A stretch of DNA of 21,934 nt. Origin: a virus. The notes under the pieces were generated by a model, which did not search any database, was not told where the DNA came from, and saw only the letters and a program-made list of their open reading frames with translations. This document shows, piece by piece, positions 1-6,528 of the stretch (its first letter is position 1; the number at the start of each line of letters is the position of its first letter). Made by a program: the position numbers and the translations under genes. The stretch covers positions 1 through 21,934 of the IMG/VR virus record IMGVR_UViG_3300036864_000137. One strand, given 5' to 3'.

Positions 1-19
1 AAACAGTGGCAAGGCTACG

Positions 20-241
20 ATGAGTAGCCGCGGCTTTCCCCGCAAGCCGGCCGAGCACGACCACCTCCTGACCTTGCGGGAGGCTCAAGAGCTCTACGGG
101 ATCAGCAAGTGGGTTCTCTACAGTCAGGCTGCGGCGGGCAAGATTCGAGCTGTTCGGCGAGGCAATGAGGGTCGTGTCTATTACCTAGAGAGCGAGGTCC
201 GCGCACTGCTCAATAGCCCTTGGCTTCCCTTGGCGGTCTGA
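20..241 (+). CDS. Excisionase-like helix-turn-helix protein
   Basis: A 73-residue protein with a helix-turn-helix of the MerR/excisionase (HTH_17) kind over about residues 16-65. The pattern is LTLREAQELYGISKWVLYS for the helices, then a basic wing (KIRAVRRGNEGRVYY) and a closing helix (ESEVRALL). Proteins of this family bind DNA and often serve as recombination directionality factors or repressors. Its place just upstream of, and co-directional with, the tyrosine integrase supports an excisionase role, but this is inference. The frame is open back to the left edge of the window and no clear ribosome site precedes the ATG, so the true start could lie outside the window. It could equally be a small regulator of the integrase. 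Confidence 0.75.
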   Translation: MSSRGFPRKPAEHDHLLTLREAQELYGISKWVLYSQAAAGKIRAVRRGNEGRVYYLESEVRALLNSPWLPLAV

Positions 242-334
242 TTTAACGTGCAGCAATCCGCCAGCCTTAATCCAGCGTTTATCCATGTCGTGCGCGGTCA
301 GAGATTGGTCCCCGTGTGATGGACAGAGTTGACC

Positions 335-1207
335 ATGGGATACTTGCGTTCGCTTCGGCGCCTCGGTCGTCGTCCGAATACGGAGCGGGCTTACACCTTC
401 GAGCTCCTCGACTTCGGAGAATGGCTAATCGAAAGCCACGTCCAGGGGTTACCCGAACTCAGCCGAACGCACATCGAGGCCTGGCAAGATCAGCTCCAGC
501 TGCGCAAGAAGCCGCGCACCCAGCAGGTAGCCGCCACCGCGCTCCGAGGCTTGCTGAAATGGGCAGCCGACCAAGAGCTGCAGCTTTCCAGCCCGACTGT
601 CTGGCTGCGAGTCGTCAATCCGCGGGTTCCGCCAGTCAAGCCGCGGCCCATCCCGGGGCACGACCTGGCGTTGATCAAAGAGGCGCTAGACCCGACGGAG
701 CCCCTATCGATCTGGCGACTCCGAACCCGGGCTCTGTTCTGGGTGATCTTCTCCTCCGGCGCGCGGATCTCCGAGGCCCTCTCACTGACTCGCGGATCGA
801 TCAAGGACGGGACCGCGACCGTTATTCAAAAAGGCGGGAGGCCTCACGACCTGGTCATCAGCGTGCTAGCCCAGCGTGCTCTGGCCGACTACGAGGAGTG
901 GCGCCCGGATTTAGGCCAGGCACTCTTCACCTCGCTCGAGCTGCGCCGTTTCGGTGCACCCCTCGGGAAGAAAGAGGCCCAGAACGGATGGGATCTTCTG
1001 TGCAAGGATCTGGGGATCGAGCGTTTCACCAGTCACCAGATCCGGCATTCCTGCGCCTCCAGCCTGCGCCGGCAAGGCGTAGATATTGTGCTGATCGCGA
1101 AGCATATGGGACACCGCAATCTGCAGACCATCCAAGGTTACACCGAGGTCGAAGTTGACGAACGACGCCGGGCCGTTTCGCTGCTCGATGGACCTCCAGC
1201 CGCCTGA
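335..1207 (+). CDS. int: Tyrosine recombinase / phage integrase
   Basis: A site-specific recombinase that would integrate and excise the phage. From an upstream TTG at 329 it reads 292 residues. The catalytic set is complete in that numbering: Arg146 (SSGARISEAL), Lys168 (IQKGGR), His236 and Arg239 (SHQIRHSCAS), His262 (KHMGHRN) and nucleophile Tyr271 (IQGYTEV). The N-terminal 95 residues form a SAM-like core-binding domain (TERAYTFELLDFGEWL). The length is that of compact XerC/D-like integrases without an arm-binding domain. I place the start at ATG 335, two codons into the TTG version, because ATG is the better codon; neither start has a strong ribosome site. The gene faces the late operon tail-to-tail. 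No attachment core could be assigned because only one end of the element is visible. Confidence 0.95.
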   Translation: MGYLRSLRRLGRRPNTERAYTFELLDFGEWLIESHVQGLPELSRTHIEAWQDQLQLRKKPRTQQVAATALRGLLKWAADQELQLSSPTVWLRVVNPRVPPVKPRPIPGHDLALIKEALDPTEPLSIWRLRTRALFWVIFSSGARISEALSLTRGSIKDGTATVIQKGGRPHDLVISVLAQRALADYEEWRPDLGQALFTSLELRRFGAPLGKKEAQNGWDLLCKDLGIERFTSHQIRHSCASSLRRQGVDIVLIAKHMGHRNLQTIQGYTEVEVDERRRAVSLLDGPPAA

Positions 1208-1218
1208 AATAGAAGAGC

Positions 1219-1247
1219 CCCCGACGCTGGGGGAGTCAGCGCCGGGG
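1219..1247. terminator. Bidirectional hairpin between integrase and late operon
   Basis: CCCCGACGCTG (1219-1229) pairs with CAGCGCCGGGG (1237-1247) over 11 bp with one A-C mismatch and a 7-base loop. It lies between the convergent ends of the integrase (stop at 1207) and the last late gene (stop at 1268). Read on the minus strand it is followed by CTCTTCTATTT, a moderate T-rich tract; on the plus strand no T tract follows. It therefore best fits a terminator for the late operon and may also protect the integrase message. Confidence 0.5.
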
Positions 1248-1267
1248 AAGGAAAAGGAGGGAAGCGG

Positions 1268-1495
1268 CTAAGAAGTTGAGGGAACGTTTCTCGTCTGGAA
1301 GACGGCGAAGCCGGCGATCACGCCGAGGACGACCGCACTGCCTGCGATGGTGATCCATTCGGATTGCGTGATCGATGAGCCCCCGTCGGAACTGGCGTCG
1401 ATCGCAGCGCGAAATGCCGTGACCGCGGCCCCTGCCGCTGCCGTTGCGAAGGCAGCCACAGCCTTGCGCGCTTCGGTGAACAGATATTTGAACAT
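1268..1495 (-). CDS. Holin-like small membrane protein
   Basis: A 75-residue protein with two hydrophobic stretches, about residues 11-31 (Ala-rich, KAVAAFATAAAGAAVTAFRA) and 47-67 (WITIAGSAVVLGVIAGFAVF), separated by a short polar loop. Its ending (FAVFQTRN) recalls the small actinophage holin-like proteins whose second helix follows an EW motif and ends in a PN-like turn; SEWITIAG here fits that pattern. It is the last gene of the late operon, next to the endolysin and spanin-like genes, where a holin is expected. The ribosome site GGAGG sits 5 bases before the ATG. The family assignment is from memory of the pattern, so holin is a likely but unproven role. Confidence 0.6.
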   Translation of the reverse strand: MFKYLFTEARKAVAAFATAAAGAAVTAFRAAIDASSDGGSSITQSEWITIAGSAVVLGVIAGFAVFQTRNVPSTS

Positions 1496-1531
1496 GGAGA
1501 CCTCCGTGTTTATGTGGCGGCGGGCTATGAA

Positions 1532-1618
1532 CTACTCGAGCTCGTCCTCGTCTTCGGCGAGGCAGAGCGTGCATGGGTCACCGTCGGACGCGTGGCAGGG
1601 ACAGGAGCATTCGTCCAT
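1532..1618 (-). CDS. 28-residue Cys-rich microprotein
   Basis: A very short gene encoding 28 residues. The N-terminal half is MDECSCPCHASDGD, then PCTLC, then an acidic tail ending EDEDELE. Five cysteines (4, 6, 8, 16, 19) and His9 form a CxCxCH...CxxC pattern that could hold one zinc ion. The case for translation is the ribosome site: GGGAGG lies 5 bases before the ATG, as good as any in the operon. It lies between the 4-TM membrane protein and the holin-like gene, all on the minus strand. Small proteins with CPCH and CxxC pairs occur in actinophage genomes, but I know of no function. The acidic tail is unlike the basic neighbours. I see no other gene in this gap. Confidence 0.6.
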   Translation of the reverse strand: MDECSCPCHASDGDPCTLCLAEDEDELE

Positions 1619-1639
1619 GACGACCTCCCGGGGTGGGGA

Positions 1640-2038
1640 TTACAGGTCGCGCAGGTCTTGAATGGTCGCCACGATGAAGGTGATCGGGATTAGTGCGATC
1701 CCATAAGCAAGCCACCTGGCTCCCGTGAAAATGCCGATCCCGGCCAAGAAGAGCATCAAGGCGTTTAGGGTCCGGACCGACACTAAACGGACCAAGAAGT
1801 TGAGTGCACGCTGTGAGTCCCCGTTGCGGCCAGTGCCCAGATAGAACTGGCGGCGCGCCTCGACCCGGACTAGGAAGACGACCATCAGGATGAGCGCAAT
1901 CGACGCCGTCAGCGTGAACGCGAGCGAGATGCTCACTAGCGGAAAGAGCAAGAGGCAGGCGAGGATGATTGCGCCCTGGAAGGCAAGCGATCGGAGTGGT
2001 AGTCCGGCAAGACGGCGCTTGAGAGTTCGCATATTCAA
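1640..2038 (-). CDS. Predicted four-helix membrane protein
   Basis: A 132-residue protein with hydrophobic segments at about residues 18-38, 40-58, 90-105 and 108-125. The central loop is polar (RVEARRQFYLGTGRNGDSQRAL). The N terminus is basic (MNMRTLKRRLAG), suggesting it is inside. The TTG start at 2038 overlaps the TGA stop of the gene before it (TTGA), and GGAG lies 5 bases upstream; an ATG two codons later (2032) has poorer spacing. I do not recognise the family with certainty. Its position in the lysis cluster makes it a candidate second holin, antiholin or other envelope protein, but no sequence motif proves this. Confidence 0.7.
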   Translation of the reverse strand: MNMRTLKRRLAGLPLRSLAFQGAIILACLLLFPLVSISLAFTLTASIALILMVVFLVRVEARRQFYLGTGRNGDSQRALNFLVRLVSVRTLNALMLFLAGIGIFTGARWLAYGIALIPITFIVATIQDLRDL

Positions 2039-2256
2039 TTTGGCTCCACATGTCGGCGATACAGGATGTCCGCTATCCGCTCAACTCGGCGGACTCGATG
2101 GTCGAGCGCTCTTACCTGGCGCTTGGTTTCTTCGAGGCCGTTGTCGATGACCAATTTCTCGCCAGCTTCGGCCTGATAGCTCAGTTGATCGTGGAGCTGC
2201 CGCTTCTCTGCGTTCTCGGGCAACCTGCGCTCCTTCTTCCGCTTTTTCCAGAACAT
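2035..2256 (-). CDS. Small basic coiled-coil protein
   Basis: 73 residues beginning MFWKKRKKERRLPENAEKR. It is strongly basic at the N terminus and then helical (LEETKRQVRALDHRVRRVERIADIL), with heptad-like spacing of Leu, Val and Ile that suggests a short coiled coil. There is no signal peptide or lipobox. The ATG overlaps the stop of the preceding gene as TGATG, and its own TGA overlaps the next start as TTGA, so it is translated as part of a coupled chain. The same frame stays open further upstream, but that part is antisense-quality sequence over the spanin-like gene, so the ATG at 2256 is the sensible start. The function is unknown; it may partner a neighbouring membrane protein. Confidence 0.7.
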   Translation of the reverse strand: MFWKKRKKERRLPENAEKRQLHDQLSYQAEAGEKLVIDNGLEETKRQVRALDHRVRRVERIADILYRRHVEPN

Positions 2257-2537
2257 CACGTACCAATCCTGGCCTGAACGACTGCGATCAGCTTCTCGTT
2301 GCTGTCGGTGAGCGTTCCGTTCTGCTTGACCAAATCTGAATTGACCGCCGCAAGCTCCTGGGCTCGGTTCTTCCAATCGTCCCGAGATTCGCGCACTGCG
2401 GCGATCACCTCGTCCTTGAGCGTCAGCTGCGCCTTGTGGCTCCAGGTCCAGCCCCACCAACCGGCTGCGCCGCTGAGAATGGCGGCGAGCGCCATGCCGA
2501 GCGGGCTGAGCTTCTCGGCGGCCTGGAGGGCATCCAT
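2256..2537 (-). CDS. i-spanin-like (Rz-type) membrane coiled-coil protein
   Basis: 93 residues with one N-terminal transmembrane segment (about residues 13-32, GMALAAILSGAAGWWGWTW). A long periplasm-directed helix follows (LKDEVIAAVRESRDDWKNR, then ELAAVNSDLVKQNGTLTDSNEKL). One membrane anchor followed by a coiled coil is the architecture of inner-membrane spanins, which in double-membrane hosts act after holin and endolysin. It follows the amidase and nuclease genes, and its ATG touches the preceding TAA directly (TAAATG). No embedded or adjacent Rz1-like lipoprotein was found on this strand, so the pair is not demonstrated. It could also be a general membrane-anchored phage protein. Confidence 0.5.
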   Translation of the reverse strand: MDALQAAEKLSPLGMALAAILSGAAGWWGWTWSHKAQLTLKDEVIAAVRESRDDWKNRAQELAAVNSDLVKQNGTLTDSNEKLIAVVQARIGT

Positions 2538-2912
2538 TTACTCGGACTCGGCAGCCCACTCTGGCTTGGGGCCGTGGCCTGTATAGGGCTTGAGGAAGCC
2601 GGCGGCGAGTAGATCACCGATCAGCTCGCGGCCATCTGCTGCAGTGATCGCCTCGAGGAGATAACGCCCGTACTTTTCAGTCCGATCCTTGATGGTCGCC
2701 ATGACATAAGGTCCAGGATGCTTGGTCAGCCAAGCCACGATTTCACCGCGAGCTTTCTCACCGAGACCATCAGGCCGGCCGAGTTCAGGCGCGTCGACGC
2801 CATAAAAGCGGCAGTCGAGGTTGACCTGATGGATCTGAAGGCCAAGATCGAGGTCGATGCGAATTGTGTCGCCGTCGTGGATCTCGAGGATCTTGCCGGT
2901 GTATTCGTACAT
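2538..2912 (-). CDS. Staphylococcal-nuclease-like (SNase/TNase) protein
   Basis: A 124-residue SNase-fold protein of the thermonuclease family, Ca2+-dependent phosphodiesterases that cut DNA or RNA. The family motifs are present in order: DGDT (Asp13, Asp15), the CRFYGVDAPE block with Arg35, Asp40 and Glu43, and KYGRYL with Arg83. Residues 35, 40 and 43 match the numbering of the classic enzyme. No signal peptide is seen, so the protein is expected in the cytosol unless it leaves with the lysis proteins or the virion. It lies two bases after the amidase stop. It is shorter than the secreted bacterial enzymes but has all catalytic residues, so activity is likely; the phage role is not known. 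Confidence 0.9.
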   Translation of the reverse strand: MYEYTGKILEIHDGDTIRIDLDLGLQIHQVNLDCRFYGVDAPELGRPDGLGEKARGEIVAWLTKHPGPYVMATIKDRTEKYGRYLLEAITAADGRELIGDLLAAGFLKPYTGHGPKPEWAAESE

Positions 2913-2914
2913 CT

Positions 2915-3775
2915 TTATCGGCGGAACAAGAGCCTAAGTAGGTCGATCAGAACGTCCTGCCAGGAAGCTGGCCGGCGAGCGTCCGCCTCCGCCTTGGCCG
3001 CCGCAGCAGCATGAGCTGCTTCTGCTGCTTGCTTCGCTGCCTGTGCTGCCGCGTCCGCCTTGGCCTGCGCGTCGGCTGCAGCTCGCGCTGCTGCAGCATC
3101 GGCCTCAGCCTTCGCCTTGGTCGCGAGGTCAGCCGCCTCCTTGGCCGCACGAGCGGCCGCCTCTACCGCCGGGTCGACGAACTTCACGCCGAACGCCGCG
3201 CAGATCCCCTCGGCGATCGCCGACGCGATCCGGCCCTGCTGGAGGTAGAGCAGGTTGTGATCGGGGGCTCCCGCGGCGCCCTCGCCGCACTCGATCAGGG
3301 CGAGCGGCCCCTCTTGTTTCGACCAGACGTAGTAGAAGAGGGTGTTCGGGTTCTCCCAGGTTGTCCGGTTGAGGCCGAGCCGAGGGCTGGAATAGTTGGG
3401 CAGGCCGACTCGCGCCGCGTAGGTCTGAGCGAGCGCTCGCGCCAGCTTGATCGAGGTCGCCACGTCGCGGTCGACCGAGGGATCGGGGACGAAGACGCCG
3501 AACCCCGAGTGGCCAGTGTTCGACTGGTAATGGATGGCCAGGGTAAGGTCGAAACGCGGGTGCGCCGCGTCGCAGTTGAGATTGGCGTCACGCTCTACGA
3601 CTGAGAAGGCGGGCGCTCCGGTAGCCGTCTTCTGAGCGCGGAGCAAAGCCGCGACGCCGCCCCGCATCGTGACCGTCCAGCCCGCCTCGCCAGGAGCTCC
3701 GGTCGAGCCGCGCAGATCGAGACGACAGTTGCTCTGAATATGCTGGTGCCCCGCTTGTAAGCACACGGTTGTCAT
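2915..3775 (-). CDS. Endolysin: N-acetylmuramoyl-L-alanine amidase (Amidase_3) with Ala-rich tail
   Basis: 286 residues. Residues 1-200 are a zinc amidase of the Amidase_3 type, which cuts the bond between MurNAc and L-Ala in peptidoglycan. Zinc ligands are His10 (LQAGHQH), Glu30 (GAPGEAGW) and His82 (TLAIHYQSN); the catalytic Glu162 is in ALIECGEG. Residues about 203-268 are an Ala/Lys/Glu-rich helix (repeated AAxAKAEADA patterns). The last 15 residues form a short amphipathic, basic end (DVLIDLLRLLFRR). A strong ribosome site (AAGGAG, 5 bases) precedes the ATG, suggesting high expression. There is no export signal, so it needs a holin. The tail could be a spacer, a multimerisation helix or a membrane-active segment. 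Confidence 0.9.
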   Translation of the reverse strand: MTTVCLQAGHQHIQSNCRLDLRGSTGAPGEAGWTVTMRGGVAALLRAQKTATGAPAFSVVERDANLNCDAAHPRFDLTLAIHYQSNTGHSGFGVFVPDPSVDRDVATSIKLARALAQTYAARVGLPNYSSPRLGLNRTTWENPNTLFYYVWSKQEGPLALIECGEGAAGAPDHNLLYLQQGRIASAIAEGICAAFGVKFVDPAVEAAARAAKEAADLATKAKAEADAAAARAAADAQAKADAAAQAAKQAAEAAHAAAAAKAEADARRPASWQDVLIDLLRLLFRR

Positions 3776-3828
3776 GAGTTCTCCTTTGGGTTGGACCGAA
3801 CGCAGCCGAACTAGGAAATCGCCAGGAA

Positions 3829-4161
3829 CTACGCGCCCGCCATCGCGTTCCAGTCAGCCGCAATCTGCGCCTGGATAGCCGCATCAGTCGAGCCGTTGTC
3901 GAGGCCCTGCGACGCGAGCAGGCTCGCCCAGGCGTAGACGAGCTTGTCGGGATCAGTCGTCCCAAACTGGTTCGTCGTCACCATTCCGAGTGGCGGATTC
4001 TGCACAACCTGAAGTGCGTATGCGGCCCGCGCCGCGTGTCCGGTCGTGGTCGGATTTTCGGTGTAGACCGTCACAGCGACCGCACGCATCGCCGCGGCCA
4101 CCCGCTGTTGGAAGTTCACATTCGCCCCCGCGGCGAATTGTCCCTGCAAGTCAGCCGCCAT
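3829..4161 (-). CDS. Conserved-type phage protein of unknown function
   Basis: 110 residues, soluble and mostly helical (QQRVAAAMRAVAVTVYTE, then ARAAYALQVVQNPP), ending with IQAQIAADWNAMAGA. It resembles a small phage protein family seen near tail fibre genes, with a QRV...A..v..E start and a final W-N-A motif; I recall the pattern but no function. The start lies three bases after the stop of the fibre-like gene upstream, so it belongs to the tail operon. A 53-base gap follows before the endolysin start, the only real spacing in this part. Confidence 0.65.
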   Translation of the reverse strand: MAADLQGQFAAGANVNFQQRVAAAMRAVAVTVYTENPTTTGHAARAAYALQVVQNPPLGMVTTNQFGTTDPDKLVYAWASLLASQGLDNGSTDAAIQAQIAADWNAMAGA

Positions 4162-4162
4162 C

Positions 4163-4804
4163 TCAGATGTTCAGCCCGAAGCTTCGAACGAACGTGTTGG
4201 TCCCAACGAAGCTCGCCCCGCCGTTGACCGAGATCCCGATGACGGTCTGCGTGGTCGAGTTGAAGCCGGCCGAGGCGTTAGGCACCAAGCCGAACCCACT
4301 CGCGCCCGTGCTGACTAGACCGGTGGCAGCCAAATGATGGTGGCAAGTGGCTATTCCTCCCAATACCGCCGAAGTGCCGGTACCTACCGATTTGAAGAGC
4401 AGGGAGACTAGGAATTGACCGGAATCGACCGCTGCAGTGCCGGCCCCAAAAGTGAAGGCCACAATGGCTGCATCACTAGTCGTTCCCAGGGTTCCCATCC
4501 GAACGGTAATGACGAAAGCTGCCGTCCCCGCTGCCGTCTTGGTCATGTCAAACACGCACTCGTATATCGTGTTTTGTCGCCAGGCCCCGGCCACGGGGAT
4601 TGTGATGTTGGAGCCGCCGAGATAAGTGTCTACGTTGTAACCGACCGCCGAGCCCTGAAACCCAAAGCTCAGCCCGGCCCCGATGTACTGCCGAAGCTGC
4701 GAGGCCGTGATCTGGACGGTCGAGTTGGACTGATCCGCGACGAAGAGATCGGCTGAGACTGGCACGATGCCTGCAGTCAGTTCGGAGATCTTCTTGATTG
4801 CCAT
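4163..4804 (-). CDS. Tail fibre/virion surface protein with KISEL N-terminus
   Basis: 213 residues. The first 40 (KKISELTAGIVPVSADLF, then TVQITASQLRQYI) are a short module common at the N terminus of phage fibre or appendage proteins, thought to attach them to the virion. The rest is Gly/Ser/Thr/Ala-rich, with alternating hydrophobic residues typical of beta-sandwich or jelly-roll fibre tips (about 50-213). The neighbour upstream has the same N-terminal module, so the two are partial paralogues with different C-terminal domains. Spacing to that gene is 3 bases. A host-recognition role is inference. Confidence 0.65.
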   Translation of the reverse strand: MAIKKISELTAGIVPVSADLFVADQSNSTVQITASQLRQYIGAGLSFGFQGSAVGYNVDTYLGGSNITIPVAGAWRQNTIYECVFDMTKTAAGTAAFVITVRMGTLGTTSDAAIVAFTFGAGTAAVDSGQFLVSLLFKSVGTGTSAVLGGIATCHHHLAATGLVSTGASGFGLVPNASAGFNSTTQTVIGISVNGGASFVGTNTFVRSFGLNI

Positions 4805-4807
4805 GCG

Positions 4808-5323
4808 CTAGATCCCTATGTCCTTGAGCCAGAGAAGCCCCGGCGCCGTGGTGGACATGGCGACCGTCAAGGTCCCGGTCCCGCCGAGGCGGACTGCGCG
4901 GAGCTTGTAAATTCGGGAACCAGCGCCGGGAACATGCTCAAATTTCACCAAGGCAAAAGCGCCGAAGGAGCTTGGACAAATCACATTCGCCGTTTGGAGC
5001 TGGTTATTCGAGCCATCGGCCAGGACAAGGGCGCCGTTGTCGTTGGCGACGCTAGAGAGAATGCCGGAGACGAAACCGATGACTTCATAGCGCCTACCGA
5101 CGATGGTCGTGAACGTCACCGTCAAGCCGGTCAGGTCGGTCACCGTAGTGATGCCGCCTTGGTTGGCAGTGACCGGGGGAGCCTGGGCTACGGTGCCGAG
5201 TGGGAAGTGGGCGGCCAGTTGGGCACCCGTGATCTTCCTGGTCGTCCCGCCATCGTTGACCGCGTATTCCTGAGTATCCGTGAACGCAGCGACGGCAGGG
5301 AGGCCACTGATCTTCGTCCCCAT
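4808..5323 (-). CDS. Tail fibre/virion surface protein, paralogue of its downstream neighbour
   Basis: 171 residues starting MGTKISGLPAVAAFTDTQEY and then TTRKITGAQLAAHF, the same kind of N-terminal attachment module as the next gene. Residues about 50-171 are predicted mainly beta (LTGLTVTFTTIVGRRYEVIG, then YKLRAVRLGGTGTLTVAMS), like a small jelly-roll or TNF-like tip domain. The ATG overlaps the preceding stop as TAATG. The receptor-binding or decoration role is inferred from position after the tail proteins and from the N-terminal module. Confidence 0.65.
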   Translation of the reverse strand: MGTKISGLPAVAAFTDTQEYAVNDGGTTRKITGAQLAAHFPLGTVAQAPPVTANQGGITTVTDLTGLTVTFTTIVGRRYEVIGFVSGILSSVANDNGALVLADGSNNQLQTANVICPSSFGAFALVKFEHVPGAGSRIYKLRAVRLGGTGTLTVAMSTTAPGLLWLKDIGI

Positions 5324-6528
5324 TAGGCGTTCGTCACCGCCGCCTGCGCGTAGGCGCTGAAGACCTCCATTTGGTTAGACCCCTGTGTGTCGATTTGGAT
5401 GCTGACTGTGTAGGTTCCGTCGGGCAGGGAGATGCCCAGTGCACTTGAAAGGTCATAGGTTCCGCGAGCGCCCGAGGTCGTCGCTGTACCCGCGGGCGTT
5501 TCCTGCCATGCGCCGGTGAAGATGCCGCCCGAAATCACCGCCCGAACCGCGCGCCTCGGCGTTGAAACATAGTTCGACCAGGCATAGGCCTTGCAGTCGA
5601 TTTGTCCGACAAGCTGAACCGTGTTGGAAGTTCCAGCCGCTGCGCTGATGGCGAAGGTCGCTTGAGCAATGGTGACAATGCCGCCACCGACCGGCCAGCG
5701 GATGTGTCCAGCGGAACACTTGCCGTAGATCACTAACCCGAGCGGTATGACTGTCGGGGCACTCACGGCCACGACCGGCGCGGGTGCGGTTACGGTCGCC
5801 CACTCCGCGAGCGTCTCGGGGGTGTCCCCGAACTCGATCTCATAGACCGGTTTGTCCGGCTTATCCGGGAACGTCACCGTGGCCTGTGTGATCTGGAACT
5901 GCGCGTCGTCGTAGCCCTGAAGCGCGGAGGTCACGCCGAAGACATTCCCCGGACGGAGTCCAGGGTGCCGAACGGTCACGTGTCCAAAGGTTGTGTCTGG
6001 GCCATCCGCATTCGTCTGCGTCTTGACACTGAGGCCGCCGTATTCATAAGAGAGCGCGGCCTCGATCAGGATCGGAGTCCCGGCCTCGAAGTCGGTTCCG
6101 TCCTCAAGCAGGAGCTCGGTTCCGTCCTCCAGCAACAGAGACGAGGTGCCATCGACCGGGTTGTCCGAGAGATCGAAGGGGGCCGTACTCTCGACGAGGG
6201 CATCTGTGTTCGTCGCGCTTGCCTTCCACGAAACGGTCAGCGCGTCCTCCTGATAGCTCTCGGCCGTCGCCAGGCGTCCGCTCCAGGTCGGGTTCTGCGT
6301 CTGGACCGCAGCCCCGATGTCGAGCGCGCCAGACGGGGGATTGTCGAGGGCGAAGTCGATTGTGTTCAGCTTCAGCGTCACGCCGTCGTCCGGGACGTAG
6401 GCCGTCAAATCGGTTAGTGCCGTGTGCCCGTCGAGGCCGAGGAACTGCGCCCCCGTCTCGAGCACGATGGCATCGCCGGCCTCAGTCCCGAGGATGTCGG
6501 TGACCTCAACCGAGAGCTTGAACGCCAC
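5323..6528 (-). CDS. Distal tail / minor tail protein
   Basis: 401 residues, directly downstream of the tape measure gene; its GTG start abuts the tape measure TAG. The sequence is predominantly beta and acidic, without a transmembrane segment. Residues about 130-148 hold a short duplication (LLLEDGTELLLEDGTDF). Genes in this position encode distal tail, baseplate hub or fibre-base proteins in siphoviruses, so a minor tail role is likely from context. I do not recognise a named domain. The C-terminal third (from about residue 260) looks like a separate beta-sandwich and might carry the binding function. Confidence 0.65.
   Translation of the reverse strand: MAFKLSVEVTDILGTEAGDAIVLETGAQFLGLDGHTALTDLTAYVPDDGVTLKLNTIDFALDNPPSGALDIGAAVQTQNPTWSGRLATAESYQEDALTVSWKASATNTDALVESTAPFDLSDNPVDGTSSLLLEDGTELLLEDGTDFEAGTPILIEAALSYEYGGLSVKTQTNADGPDTTFGHVTVRHPGLRPGNVFGVTSALQGYDDAQFQITQATVTFPDKPDKPVYEIEFGDTPETLAEWATVTAPAPVVAVSAPTVIPLGLVIYGKCSAGHIRWPVGGGIVTIAQATFAISAAAGTSNTVQLVGQIDCKAYAWSNYVSTPRRAVRAVISGGIFTGAWQETPAGTATTSGARGTYDLSSALGISLPDGTYTVSIQIDTQGSNQMEVFSAYAQAAVTNA
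6092..6139 (-). repeat. 24-base tandem duplication in the minor tail gene
   Basis: Two adjacent 24-base units (6092-6115 and 6116-6139) differ at only a few bases and encode the doubled LLLEDGTE / LLLEDGTD stretch of the minor tail protein. The reading frame is kept. It looks like slippage or a loop-lengthening duplication. Confidence 0.7.

Noticed and set aside
242-334. Possible attachment site between excisionase-like and integrase genes
   Set aside because: No direct repeat or integrase arm-site pattern could be identified, and the opposite end of the element is not in the window.
316-1158. A second long frame over the integrase
   Set aside because: The overlapping frame encodes a complete R-K-H-R-H-Y integrase; this one gives a low-complexity Arg/Ala/Pro sequence.
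2035-2559. Long version of the small coiled-coil gene
   Set aside because: Its first 100 residues overlap the spanin-like gene in another frame and look like shadow sequence; the internal ATG at 2256 forms a TGATG overlap and gives a sensible protein.
2950-3180. Repeat-like DNA in the endolysin tail, considered as a CRISPR or satellite repeat
   Set aside because: The repetition follows Ala/Lys/Glu codons in one reading frame with irregular units and no spacers.
3011-3604. Cys/Arg-rich plus-strand frame opposite the endolysin
   Set aside because: It is the complement of the Ala-rich repeat helix of the endolysin, which yields open frames on the other strand by composition alone.
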